From: Deltaproteobacteria bacterium HGW-Deltaproteobacteria-19
GTDB lineage: Bacteria > Desulfobacterota > Syntrophia > Syntrophales > PHBD01
NCBI GenBank assembly: GCA_002841865.1
Contig: PHBD01000018.1
Span: 1 to 64,000, forward strand
DNA length: 64,000 nt
Direction of reading: 5' to 3'
Of this stretch, positions 25,167 to 33,585 are shown piece by piece (the stretch's first letter is position 1; every line of letters begins with the position of its first letter). The notes beneath the pieces are model-generated. The model was not told the DNA's origin and did not search any database. It was given only the letters and a program-made list of their open reading frames with translations. The translations under genes and the position numbers were made by a program.

Positions 25167-26336
25167 CTAGTCGATGATTTCAAAATAGAGGATGTCCCGG
25201 AAGCTGCCCGTCGGCTTCTCCGCCCAGGTGGGCCGCACCCTCGATCCGATCTTGAGCTTCGGGAGGTCTTCCTTCTTGATTTCGAAAGCAAATGCGTCCT
25301 CCGGCGTGGCACCTTCCAGCATGATCCAGGCGCAGGCGTAAGGCGTGTCCCGCACTTCGCCGGAGAGAGGATCGGGGCTGGCAAAGTAAACCAGGTCGAA
25401 ATTCGTGACGTATCCTTCGGGTCCCAGTTCCACGTACTCCTTGGTGCGTACATGGCAGAACTGGCAGATCTCCTGGGGAAGGATCAGGGTGCGTCTGCAG
25501 ACGGGGCAGACGCTGGCGAGGAGCTTTTTCTCACGCAGGCCGGCGAACCACTTGCCCATGACGGGGCCTGTGGCGAAACGCTGGTTGATGGAGGTGATCT
25601 TCTTCAACGAAAGCAGTTCCTCCGCCTCCTCGGCGTTGGGATCCACGTACTTGTCGAAATACTTGCCCGTGGCGGCGGCGGCCATCATGTCGCCGTCAAT
25701 CCTGACCTTCCCGGAGGTGAAGGCGGCGGCGCCGTCGATCGTGCCGGTCATCATGCCGACATAGGTGGCGGCCTCCATGGTCATTTTCACGGCCAGGTCC
25801 GCATCGAGGCCTTCCTTGAGGGTGCACGTCCCGTTGGCGATGGTGATGGTGAACTGGCCGCCACCCTCGCCCGTCAGGTCATACCCGTATTTCAGCGTGA
25901 CGCCCGCGGCCTTGTCGGGACGGAAACGCTCTCCGATGGCGGAGAGGATTCCCCGGGCGGTGACTTCCGTCTTTTTCGCCGGTACGGTGTACTGCACAAA
26001 AATCTGGGGCAGAAGCGTCATCAGCATCCGCGTGTCGCCGATGACTTTCATCTTGCCCTGGGAGAGGGCGTCGATAGCACCGATCTTCTGCAGGGTGACG
26101 CCGATGAACGTCTCCGCGTCGGAGGCGATGATCGTCGCCGTGCACGGGCCGAGGTCGCCCTCGACGGTCTCGATCCTGGCGGCCTGGTCCTTGACGGTGA
26201 GCTTCCATTTGCCCCCGCCTTCGCCGCCGCAATCGTACCCGATGACGACGTCCACGCCCTTGGACGCCTCGGGCTTGAAGCGCTTGGGCATCGTATTGAA
26301 GATATCCGCAACGGTCGTTCCGAAGAATTCAGCCAT
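25167..26336 (-). CDS. SCP2-SCP2-DUF35 fusion protein
   Basis: The ATG at 26336 with TAGGAGG six bases upstream gives 389 residues. Residues ~5-115 and ~125-235 are two sterol-carrier-protein-2-like repeats: each has a GYDxxGEGGGxxxxT strand pair, a tolerance-type lipid-pocket helix and a segment GxMKVIGD / GKVRIDGD. Residues ~255-389 are a DUF35 module with zinc ribbon CPVC...CQFC, then an OB-fold (GYVTNFDLVYFASPDP, FEIKKEDLPKLKIGSRV). SCP2 domains bind lipids or acyl-CoA, and DUF35 binds CoA and thiolase-like partners. The protein looks like a substrate-delivery subunit for the adjacent thiolase-like pair, whose first gene ends 11 bases upstream. Confidence 0.88.
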   Translation of the reverse strand: MAEFFGTTVADIFNTMPKRFKPEASKGVDVVIGYDCGGEGGGKWKLTVKDQAARIETVEGDLGPCTATIIASDAETFIGVTLQKIGAIDALSQGKMKVIGDTRMLMTLLPQIFVQYTVPAKKTEVTARGILSAIGERFRPDKAAGVTLKYGYDLTGEGGGQFTITIANGTCTLKEGLDADLAVKMTMEAATYVGMMTGTIDGAAAFTSGKVRIDGDMMAAAATGKYFDKYVDPNAEEAEELLSLKKITSINQRFATGPVMGKWFAGLREKKLLASVCPVCRRTLILPQEICQFCHVRTKEYVELGPEGYVTNFDLVYFASPDPLSGEVRDTPYACAWIMLEGATPEDAFAFEIKKEDLPKLKIGSRVRPTWAEKPTGSFRDILYFEIID

Positions 26337-26346
26337 GGTCAACCTC

Positions 26347-27543
26347 CTACCAGTTCAATTCTTTTTCGAGCATAAGCATAACGGTCCACAAGGTGCCGCC
26401 GAACCCGGAGGCCAAAGCATGGCGGACCTCCTTCTTGATCTGGTGCCCGCCTGCGTCCCCCCGGATCTGGAGGGCCGCCTCGGCGGGACGGAGCATGGCC
26501 GTGGCGCCGATGGGATTGCTGGCGATGACGCCTCCCGAGGGGTTGACGGGGAGCTTGCCGTCCAGGTCGAATTCGTTGGCCTCCATGAGCTTGAGAACCT
26601 CGTCGTCCTTGAGGAGCAGGAATTCCCGGAGCCAGTCGAGGCCCCAGAAGGCGGACGGATCGTACATCTCGAAGACGTCGAAGTATTCCAGCGGGTTCGT
26701 GATGCCGTTTCGCATGAATAGTTTTTCCGCGCAGTCGCGGTGGGTGCTCTTGGGTTTCTGTGCGCCGTACAGGTTGGACATGTTCTCCCCCCGGTGGGAG
26801 GTTTCATGGTCCCGGATCCAGACGGGCGGCTTGGCGGTTCCCTTCTTGACCCGATCCTCGTTGGTGAGGACCATGGCGCAGGCCCCGTCGGACTGGGAGC
26901 ACATGTGGATCAACCGGAGGTCACCGACGAGCTGGGGGGACGTTTCCATCAGGTTTTCCAGCTGGTCGTACTCGAGGCCGAGGCGGCGGTGCGCCCGCTC
27001 GTTCAGCATGGCGTGCTTGTCGATCATGATCCGGTACTTCATAGCGGCCCGCAGAACCCGCTCCTTCCCGAACTCCTTGATCATCTCGTTGGCCGTGGAG
27101 GATGTGAGCGCTCCCGTCTGGAGGTTGCGGAACCAGAGGGGGTCGGCCATGTTGGTGATGCCGCCCGTGGTATTGCCTTCCTGAAGCTTCTCGAAGCCAA
27201 GGCACAGGACGGTGTCGTACTGGCCGGAGGCCACGAGGCTGTCGGACGCGCAGACCAGGGTGGCGCCGACGGTGCCGCCCGTGGTGATCCTGAACTCTTC
27301 CTTGCCGTAGGAGCCGCAGTCCAGGGCATGCCACATGTCGGGCTGGAACTGCATTTCGAAGAGCTCCATGTTGCCGTGGACGATGCAGTCGATATCGTCA
27401 AGCGTCATGTTGGCGTCCGCCAGGGCGTTTTTCACCGCTTCATTGACCATTTCCACCTGGTTCTGGTCTTCCTTGTGGCTGGAGAGGGTCGTCTGTCCGA
27501 TCCCGATTATGGCTACGTTTCTGTTTTTATCGTGTTTTTTCAT
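26347..27543 (-). CDS. thiolase-like protein lacking canonical Cys/His (possible aldolase), subunit 1
   Basis: 398 residues with the thiolase fold of the SCP-x type: NVAIIGIGQT at the start, SGQYDTVLCLG near residue 112, HMCSQSDGACAMVL near residue 220, FDVFEMYDPSAF near residue 300, and NPSGGVIASNPIGATAMLR near residue 345. Counting back from the conserved SG, the nucleophilic Cys position falls in GGTVG, so Gly replaces Cys. The usual GHPxGATG reads SNPIGAT, so His is Asn. This argues against normal thiolysis and for a retro-aldol or non-catalytic role as in Ltp2-like proteins. An adjacent paralog and DUF35 partners support a complex. Confidence 0.85.
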   Translation of the reverse strand: MKKHDKNRNVAIIGIGQTTLSSHKEDQNQVEMVNEAVKNALADANMTLDDIDCIVHGNMELFEMQFQPDMWHALDCGSYGKEEFRITTGGTVGATLVCASDSLVASGQYDTVLCLGFEKLQEGNTTGGITNMADPLWFRNLQTGALTSSTANEMIKEFGKERVLRAAMKYRIMIDKHAMLNERAHRRLGLEYDQLENLMETSPQLVGDLRLIHMCSQSDGACAMVLTNEDRVKKGTAKPPVWIRDHETSHRGENMSNLYGAQKPKSTHRDCAEKLFMRNGITNPLEYFDVFEMYDPSAFWGLDWLREFLLLKDDEVLKLMEANEFDLDGKLPVNPSGGVIASNPIGATAMLRPAEAALQIRGDAGGHQIKKEVRHALASGFGGTLWTVMLMLEKELNW

Positions 27544-27555
27544 GATTCCTGCTCC

Positions 27556-28701
27556 TTACGCTTCAAGAATGAGAACGGAGTGGAACTGGCCGGCGGGCCC
27601 GTTGGTCGAATGGGCCACGGCGCATTTCGCGTCCGGAACCTGGCGGTCCCCGGCGCCGCCCTGAAGCTGGAGGGTCGCCTCGGCGGCCCGGTAGAGACCG
27701 GAAATGATCATCGGGTTCCCTGCCAGGGTACCGCCGGAGAGGTTCACCCGGTACTTCCCGGGTCCGCCTTCCGCGATGAAGCGTCCGCCTTCTCCGTCTC
27801 CGCAGAATCCCAATCCTTCCATCCACATGGGCTGCTGATAGGCGTAGCAGTCCATGACCTCGGCCACGTCAGCGGCCTTTTTCAGATCCTGGATGCCGGC
27901 CCTGCGGCAGGCATTCGCGGTGGCCTTCTTGAGGGCGAAGTTGCTGGTCAGGTCCCGGTCCCCGAAGAAGAAAGCATCCATGCAGTTGGCAAAACCGGTG
28001 ATCCAGACGGGATTGTCGGTGAACTCCCGGGCCCGTTCCTCCGAGGCCAGGAGCAGTCCCACGGCGCCGTCGGAGACAGGATAGGCGTGGAGCTGCCGGA
28101 TGGGATCGCACAGCATGGGCGAGGCCTTGACTTTGCCCGCCGGCACAACTTCCTGCGCGTTGGCATAGGGGTTCCTGGCAGCCCACTGGCGGCTCCGGAC
28201 CACAATCTCGGCAAGCTGGTCATCCGTGAGGCCGCTCTTTCTCATATAGGCCTGGGCCTGGAGCCCGGCGGCGTTCAGGTAATCCAGCCCCGTGGCACGG
28301 CCGTAGAAGGGATCAAACCCGCAGTTCGTGATCATGTTGCGGCTTTCTCCCTGGGATTCCTTGCAGTGCCCCATGATCAGGACGAGGTCCTTGTGTCCCG
28401 AGAGGATGATGGCGTTGGCGTAGCCGATGGCGTTGAGGCCCTCCTGGGCCATCTTCTCTTCCGCCAGGTACTGGCCTCCGATGACGTCCGTGACGCCGTT
28501 GTTCGAGATGGTCCGGGCGTCAAAGAAATCGTCGGACGCGCTGACGATTATTCCCACGCCGTTTTCCCCGTACTTGAAGCCTGTCTGCCCCTGGAGGTCC
28601 TCCAGCACGTCCAGAAGCATGTTCTGGAATCGTTTGTACCAGAGGTCCGGTTCGTTCTTGTGCTGGGCAACTGCACAAATCGCTACCCGCTTTGTGGCCA
28701 T
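27556..28701 (-). CDS. thiolase-like protein lacking canonical Cys/His, subunit 2
   Basis: 381 residues, a divergent thiolase-fold protein: RVAICAVAQH at the start, ILSGHKDLVLIMG near residue 105, YPVSDGAVGLLLASEE near residue 215, AEVMDCYAYQQPMWMEG near residue 285, VNLSGGTLAGNPMIISG near residue 330 and AGQFHSVLILEA at the end. The expected Cys position reads MAQEG (Ala), and the HPxGATG motif reads GNPMIISG (Asn). It is only distantly similar to the next gene, and a 12-base gap separates them, so a heteromer is likely. First of the acyl-CoA genes in the block. Confidence 0.82.
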   Translation of the reverse strand: MATKRVAICAVAQHKNEPDLWYKRFQNMLLDVLEDLQGQTGFKYGENGVGIIVSASDDFFDARTISNNGVTDVIGGQYLAEEKMAQEGLNAIGYANAIILSGHKDLVLIMGHCKESQGESRNMITNCGFDPFYGRATGLDYLNAAGLQAQAYMRKSGLTDDQLAEIVVRSRQWAARNPYANAQEVVPAGKVKASPMLCDPIRQLHAYPVSDGAVGLLLASEERAREFTDNPVWITGFANCMDAFFFGDRDLTSNFALKKATANACRRAGIQDLKKAADVAEVMDCYAYQQPMWMEGLGFCGDGEGGRFIAEGGPGKYRVNLSGGTLAGNPMIISGLYRAAEATLQLQGGAGDRQVPDAKCAVAHSTNGPAGQFHSVLILEA

Positions 28702-28799
28702 AGAACGTCTCCTTCCTTAAATATGGTTCTTAATCGTGTTGCAGCCCGGGCGTCTTGCCCGGCCGGTCCATCCGGCCGGCCGCGGCCCAGGCTGCATTC

Positions 28800-29405
28800 T
28801 CAAGCAAATTGAATCAGCCGCAGGTCCCCGGCGGACTTCCGGCGGGCCTTGTCGCCCGCAAAGCAGTTCATGAATCGCCCCTGCTTGACGGCCCGGATGA
28901 TTTCGTCCCGGTCCAGGGGGGCTTCCAGTTCGATCCATCCCCGTCCACACCCGAGGAGATTGTGGGAATCGTCGGCCGCCACCTTGGGATAGGGAATTCC
29001 CGGGATATCGAATTGGGGTGTGTAGAAACCGTGGGTTGTGATCTCCACGGCGTCGATCGGATATTGCTCGGCCACTTCCGCGATGATGCGGATGCAGTCT
29101 TTCAAGCTTACATCGACGTCGGCGGGATGATTGAAGACATGGAGGACTTCCTTCTCCCCCTCGATGCGGCTCACGTGAACGTATCCCTTGCGGCAGTGGA
29201 CCGTCAGCTCGATTCCCGTGAAGATGAGCATCCGTGAATCAACCCGGCTGATGGCGTCCCCGTAGGAGGGCTTCAGCAGATGATCGTGGTCCGTGATGGC
29301 AATGAAGTCGTATCCCAGGCGGGCATAGGCATCGGCCGCTTCCTGGGGCGTCAGGGCGCCGTCGGAGAACGTCGTATGGGTATGGAGCTGTCCTTTGAGA
29401 ATCAT
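28800..29405 (-). CDS. PHP-domain metal-dependent phosphoesterase
   Basis: 201 residues. PHP motifs are GQLHTHTTFSDG near residue 5, YDFIAITDHDHLL near residue 32, FTGIELTVH near residue 62, LHVFNHP near residue 90 and a late ADDSHN near residue 145. All provide His/Asp metal ligands of the trinuclear site. Family members act on small phosphate esters or nucleotides. Substrate unknown; there is no membrane segment. It lies between the TetR gene and the thiolase-like genes on the same strand, so it may be co-regulated with the CoA module. Confidence 0.88.
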   Translation of the reverse strand: MILKGQLHTHTTFSDGALTPQEAADAYARLGYDFIAITDHDHLLKPSYGDAISRVDSRMLIFTGIELTVHCRKGYVHVSRIEGEKEVLHVFNHPADVDVSLKDCIRIIAEVAEQYPIDAVEITTHGFYTPQFDIPGIPYPKVAADDSHNLLGCGRGWIELEAPLDRDEIIRAVKQGRFMNCFAGDKARRKSAGDLRLIQFA

Positions 29406-29549
29406 AACCGACTATCCGGTTTTAAACAGCGCTCGTCTGCTTTATTTCCGCCTTTCCGTCCGCCGGAATGCCGGAGTCCTGGGATCCGTTCCTTCACAAT
29501 CGCCTTGAATCGAGGAATGTTACCCCGGGTCTGTCGGAGGGATCCCATC

Positions 29550-30152
29550 TTAATGCTCTGCTTCCGCCTCCGCGCCATGAAGAAACACGGTTGTGAGGCT
29601 TTCGATGATGCGCTTTTCCCTGGTCTTGCTCAGTGTTTCATTGCCCAGGATCATGACCGACAGAAAGGTGTCGATAGCGCCGAGGAAAACATAGGTCAGG
29701 TAGTTGGACTGGATATCGGCCCGCAGGGTTCCCCTGACCTGGCCTTCGCGAATGATGTCTTCGCAGAGGTTGAACAGCTTGCGGAATTTATCCTTGCCTC
29801 GGGGACTCGAGTGGTAGATGAATCCCCGGGAGACCTCCGCCACGAAGATGGACATCTGGCTCGGCGTCGCGGTATAGGCGTTCATCATGAACTTGATGAT
29901 CTCGACCAGCTTTTCCTTGGTGGCTGAGGCGCTCTTTTTGAGCATCTCCAGCTCGTCGTAAAAGGTCTTCCACCAGTTCTCGACGATGGCGTCGAAAAGT
30001 TTTTCCTTGTTCTCGAAATAATGATAGATGAGGCCGTACGAAAGGTTGGCCTCCTTGGCTATATCGGCCATCCGGGCTTCGGCGAAGCCTTTCGTGCTGA
30101 AGACCTTCAGGGCCGCTTCGACGATGATTTTTTCGCTCGCTACTTTTTCCAT
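29550..30152 (-). CDS. TetR-family transcriptional regulator
   Basis: 200 residues from the ATG at 30152. The N-terminal HTH is clear: IIVEAALKVFSTKGFAEARMADIAKEANLSYGLIYHYFENKEKLFDAI (residues ~9-57). The remaining ~140 residues are a helical ligand and dimerisation domain of the type seen in fatty acid or acyl-CoA responsive regulators (RGTLRADIQSNYLTYVFLGAIDTFLS). A perfect 16-base palindrome overlaps its own -35 element, so autorepression is likely. Position at the head of the acyl-CoA block suggests that an acyl-CoA releases it from DNA. Confidence 0.92.
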   Translation of the reverse strand: MEKVASEKIIVEAALKVFSTKGFAEARMADIAKEANLSYGLIYHYFENKEKLFDAIVENWWKTFYDELEMLKKSASATKEKLVEIIKFMMNAYTATPSQMSIFVAEVSRGFIYHSSPRGKDKFRKLFNLCEDIIREGQVRGTLRADIQSNYLTYVFLGAIDTFLSVMILGNETLSKTREKRIIESLTTVFLHGAEAEAEH

Positions 30153-30159
30153 GAAGCCC

Positions 30160-30190
30160 CGTTTAGCAAATGTTGATTGACATGTCAATC
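30160..30190 (-). promoter_or_regulatory. TetR promoter with overlapping palindromic operator
   Basis: GATTGACATGTCAATC at 30175-30190 is a perfect 16-base palindrome. On the minus strand it contains TTGACA (30188-30183), followed by 17 bases and TAAACG (30165-30160). Transcription would start at about 30153, directly before the ATG, implying a leaderless or nearly leaderless mRNA. Confidence 0.6.
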
Positions 30191-30303
30191 GGTATTTGGC
30201 GGTGAAGAAAACCGGAAACGGCCGTCTGGTCGAACAGCTTGTATTTTATGGTAAATATTGTATGGCACGCCGAACGAACCTCAGGAAGGAGAAAGCAGGA
30301 AGC

Positions 30304-30684
30304 ATGAAAAAGATGATGGCGATCCTCGTCGTGGTGGCATTCGTTTTCTGCTTCGGAAGCGAGGCTTCCGCATTCCGGTGCAATCAGGGAAAGGGGCTTG
30401 TCAGCAATGGCGACAGCAAGGCGCGCGTCCGGATCGAATGCGGCAAGCCCGACAGCGTTGAAAAGGTGAAATCCGTAACCCGGGGCCGCTACCTGGGCGG
30501 TGAGGACCCGAACACCGGAAGGAGCCGGGGCGGTATCTATGCCGAAGAAACGCTGGCCATCGAAAAGTGGTACTACAACTGCGGTGAGAGCGACTTTCTT
30601 TACGTTCTGACCTTCGAAGGAGACATCCTGATTGCAGAGGAAACGGCCGGTCGAGGGAATGGCCCATCCCGATGCACGTTTTGA
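30304..30684 (+). CDS. exported DUF2845 protein
   Basis: 126 residues from the ATG at 30304, preceded by an AGGAAGGAGAAAG stretch. It has a signal peptide (MKKMMAILVVVAFVFCFGSEASA) and a short secreted domain with FRCNQGKGLVSNGDSKARVRIECGKPD, AIEKWYYNCGESDFLYVLTFEG and a last Cys. This is the DUF2845 pattern found in many Gammaproteobacteria and Deltaproteobacteria. Three to four Cys could form disulphides in the periplasm. Function unknown. It is transcribed away from the TetR gene across a ~150-base shared upstream region that holds the palindromic operator. Confidence 0.8.
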   Translation: MKKMMAILVVVAFVFCFGSEASAFRCNQGKGLVSNGDSKARVRIECGKPDSVEKVKSVTRGRYLGGEDPNTGRSRGGIYAEETLAIEKWYYNCGESDFLYVLTFEGDILIAEETAGRGNGPSRCTF

Positions 30685-30809
30685 GGCGATATAGCCATAT
30701 CCGATGGTATATCCGTTATTTGTAAGTTCTCTCCCTTCCTGTCCGGGTGCCGGTCCGAATTTCGACCGCATCCCTCGATTCTTCCTTCCAGCGGCCGCAA
30801 ATCAATCCT

Positions 30810-30859
30810 TGGATATTTATTATCCATCTGCGTACGCCGATCTGGATAGATTGTATCCA
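30810..30859. promoter_or_regulatory. tandem operator-like inverted repeats TGGATA-N5-TATCCA
   Basis: Two perfect copies, at 30810-30826 and 30843-30859, have centres 33 bases apart (about three helical turns), so dimers would bind on the same DNA face. They lie ~210-260 bases before the tolC start, between DUF2845 and the efflux operon. Confidence 0.5.
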
Positions 30860-31033
30860 TGTTGCCGTCCTCCTGCCGTCGATTTTCCGTCTATTTTATA
30901 ATTCCAATGTAAATCAAATCTGTTAGAAGCTGCGTCCGCTCAGGTACGGTCCTTGCCTGATATCGGTTTCAGGGGATGCCTTCCGGAAGCCCGGATCGAA
31001 CAGGAAATCCCCGGCGACTCCCGGGGCTTCGCC

Positions 31034-31062
31034 TTGACATGCCCCCTCATCCATTGCATATA
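31034..31062 (+). promoter_or_regulatory. promoter of the tolC-macAB operon
   Basis: TTGACA (31034-31039), 17 bases, CATATA (31057-31062). The predicted start of transcription is only a few bases before the tolC ATG at 31071, where no ribosome binding site is seen. Confidence 0.45.
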
Positions 31063-31070
31063 GACCGGCC

Positions 31071-32363
31071 ATGAAGAAAATCGTTGCTCCTATCCTGTTT
31101 TCGGTCCTCTGCGTCTTCCTGCTCGTTCCGGCGGCGGTTTATCCAGGGGAGGCAATTCGTTCCGGAGAGACGCTGGACCTGAAGCGCTGCATTGCCATCG
31201 CCTTCGAGCGTCATCCGAGCATCCTCGGTGCGGCCGGCGGAGTGAAGGCCAGCGAGAGCCGAGTGGGGCAGGCCCGGGCCGGCTATTATCCGCAGGTCAG
31301 TGCATCGGCGGATTACAGCAGAAACTCGGTCGGCAGTTCCACGTACAGAAATAGCGGAACCGTTTACGACTCCTATTCGACCGGCGTCAGCGTCAACCAG
31401 ACCTTCTTCGACTTCTCCAAGACCTCCACCCAGGTGAAAATCCAGCAGTTCGGGGCCGACTCCTCCCGTGCCGACTTTGAGCAGGCGCTGAGCCAGATCG
31501 CCTACGATGTCAAGAAGGCCTATTACGGGCTTCTCCAGGCCCGGCACCTCCGGGACGCCAACTCGGAAGCGGTGGGTTCCTATCAGCAGCACCTGGCGCA
31601 GGCGAAAAAATTCTTTGAGGTGGGCCTGAAACCGAAGTTCGACGTGACCAAGGCGGAGGTGGATCTGAGCAGTGCCCGCCTGAACCTGCTGAAGGCGGAG
31701 AACGCTCTGCGCCTGGCCCGCCTGAGCCTCGGGAACGCCATGGGGATGCCCGGCGCGCCTCCTTTCGAGGTGCAGGACACCCTGGCCTTCCAGTCCTATC
31801 CGGCCTCACTCGACGAGGCGCTGAAGAAGGGGTATGAGCGACGACCCGACCTGCGGTCGGCACAGTCGAAGCGGGAGGCTGCAGAGTCCTCCATCGACCT
31901 TGCGAAAAAGGGATACTATCCCATCCTGACCGGGAGCGCCGGATACGGATGGTCCGGCGAGGATTTTCCACTCGATCGGGGCTGGAACGTCGGCGCAACC
32001 CTGTCGGTTCCGCTGTTCAGCGGTTTATCCACAAAATACCAGACCGACGAGGCCCGGGCGAACCTGGAGATCCTGAAGGCGAGCGAGGATCTGGTCCGAC
32101 AGACCGTTCTCCTGGAGATCCAGCAGGCCCTGCTGAACCTCCAGGAAGCACGGGACCGCATCGATGTGGCAGAACTGGAAGTCCGGCAGGCCGCGGAAAA
32201 CCTGGCACTGGCCCGGGGCCGATACGGCGCGGGCGTCGGCAGTCCCATTGAGGTGACCGACGCCCTGCTGGCGGACATCAACGCCAAGACGGCCCATACG
32301 ACGGCCCTCTACGATTACCGGCTTGCCCAGGCGAGCCTGGAGAAGGCGACCGGAGAGAAATGA
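31071..32363 (+). CDS. TolC-family outer-membrane efflux protein
   Basis: 430 residues with a signal peptide (MKKIVAPILFSVLCVFLLVPAAVYPGEA) and two outer-membrane-efflux repeats rich in coiled coil: LKRCIAIAFERHPSILGA..., FDVTKAEVDLSSARLNLLKAENALRLA and KASEDLVRQTVLLEIQQALLNLQEARDRI. Trimeric TolC proteins form the outer-membrane channel and tunnel of tripartite pumps. The next three genes encode the adaptor and the MacB-type pump, each overlapping by four bases, so a complete tripartite exporter is present. Substrate unknown (MacAB systems export macrolides, lipopeptides, siderophores or haem precursors). Confidence 0.93.
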   Translation: MKKIVAPILFSVLCVFLLVPAAVYPGEAIRSGETLDLKRCIAIAFERHPSILGAAGGVKASESRVGQARAGYYPQVSASADYSRNSVGSSTYRNSGTVYDSYSTGVSVNQTFFDFSKTSTQVKIQQFGADSSRADFEQALSQIAYDVKKAYYGLLQARHLRDANSEAVGSYQQHLAQAKKFFEVGLKPKFDVTKAEVDLSSARLNLLKAENALRLARLSLGNAMGMPGAPPFEVQDTLAFQSYPASLDEALKKGYERRPDLRSAQSKREAAESSIDLAKKGYYPILTGSAGYGWSGEDFPLDRGWNVGATLSVPLFSGLSTKYQTDEARANLEILKASEDLVRQTVLLEIQQALLNLQEARDRIDVAELEVRQAAENLALARGRYGAGVGSPIEVTDALLADINAKTAHTTALYDYRLAQASLEKATGEK

Positions 32364-33585
32364 GAATCATCGGAATGAACAGAAAAACGATCTTCATCAC
32401 TGCCGGCGTCGCCCTCCTCATCGCGGTGGCGGCCGGTTGGTTTTTTCTCCATAAGAGCAACGGACCGTTCTTCAAGACGGCCAAGGCCGCCCGGGGAGAC
32501 CTCCAGGCCGCCGTCACCGCCACGGGCACGGTCAACGCCGTCACCACGGTCCTGGTGGGAACCCAGGTATCCGGGACGATCAAGGAACTCTACGTGGACT
32601 ACAACTCGCCGGTGAAGAAGGGACAGGTCCTCGCCCAGATCGATCCGGTCTCCTTGCAGGCCCAGGTGGACCAGGCGCGGGCGAACCTGCGGCTGGCCGA
32701 GGCAAACGTGGAAAAGGCCGTGGCGGCCGCCCAGGACGCCAAGCGGACTTTCGAGCGCAACAAGACACTGTACACGGCGAACTTCATCGCCCGGAGCGAC
32801 CTCGACACGGCGGAGACGAACGCGTCGTCCACCGCCGCCTCTCTCAGCGCGGCCCGGGCCCAGGTGCAGCAGAACCGGGCGGCCCTGACCCTGGCGGATA
32901 CGAACCTCCGCAACACCAGGATCCTCTCCCCTGTGGACGGCACCGTCATCTCCCGGAGCATCGATGTCGGCCAGACCGTGGCGGCGAGCTTCCAGACGCC
33001 CACACTTTTCAACATCGCCCAGGACCTGACCAGGATGCAGATCGACACGAACGTGGACGAGGCGGATATCGGGAAGGTCAAAGTAGGACAGCCCGTGACG
33101 TTCACTGTCGACGCCTACCCGGAGGCGCCTTTCCAGGGTGATGTCTCGGTGGTCCGCAATGCACCCACGACGGTGCAGAATGTGGTGACCTACGACGTGG
33201 TGGTCAAGGTGGCCAACCCGGACCTGAAGCTCAAGCCGGGCATGACGGCCAACGTTTCCATCATCATCGACCGCCGGACCGCAGCCTTGAAAGTCCCGAA
33301 CGCAGCGCTCCGCTTTCGGCCGGCCGATCGGGAAGGCAGGGGGACGTCGTCCACCGCTGCCAGGCCCAAGGATGGAAAAGACGGCCGGGAAGCGGGCCGG
33401 GGGCAGGCGGTCTGGATCCTGGAGGGAAGGACGCCGAAACGGATCGCCGTCACCGCCGGGATCAGCGACGGCCAGTTCACGGAGGTCGTTTCGGGAGACC
33501 TGAAGGAAGGGCAGGACGTGATCGTCGAGGCCGCGGGCGCGGGAAACAACAAGCAGCAACAGCAGATGAGCCCGAGGTTCTTCCG

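Larger units (their letters stand above)
30685..31070. other. 386-bp intergenic region upstream of tolC-macAB
   Basis: Contains two copies of a TGGATA-N5-TATCCA inverted repeat (30810-30859) and a promoter just before tolC. No further coding sequence was seen. Confidence 0.6.
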
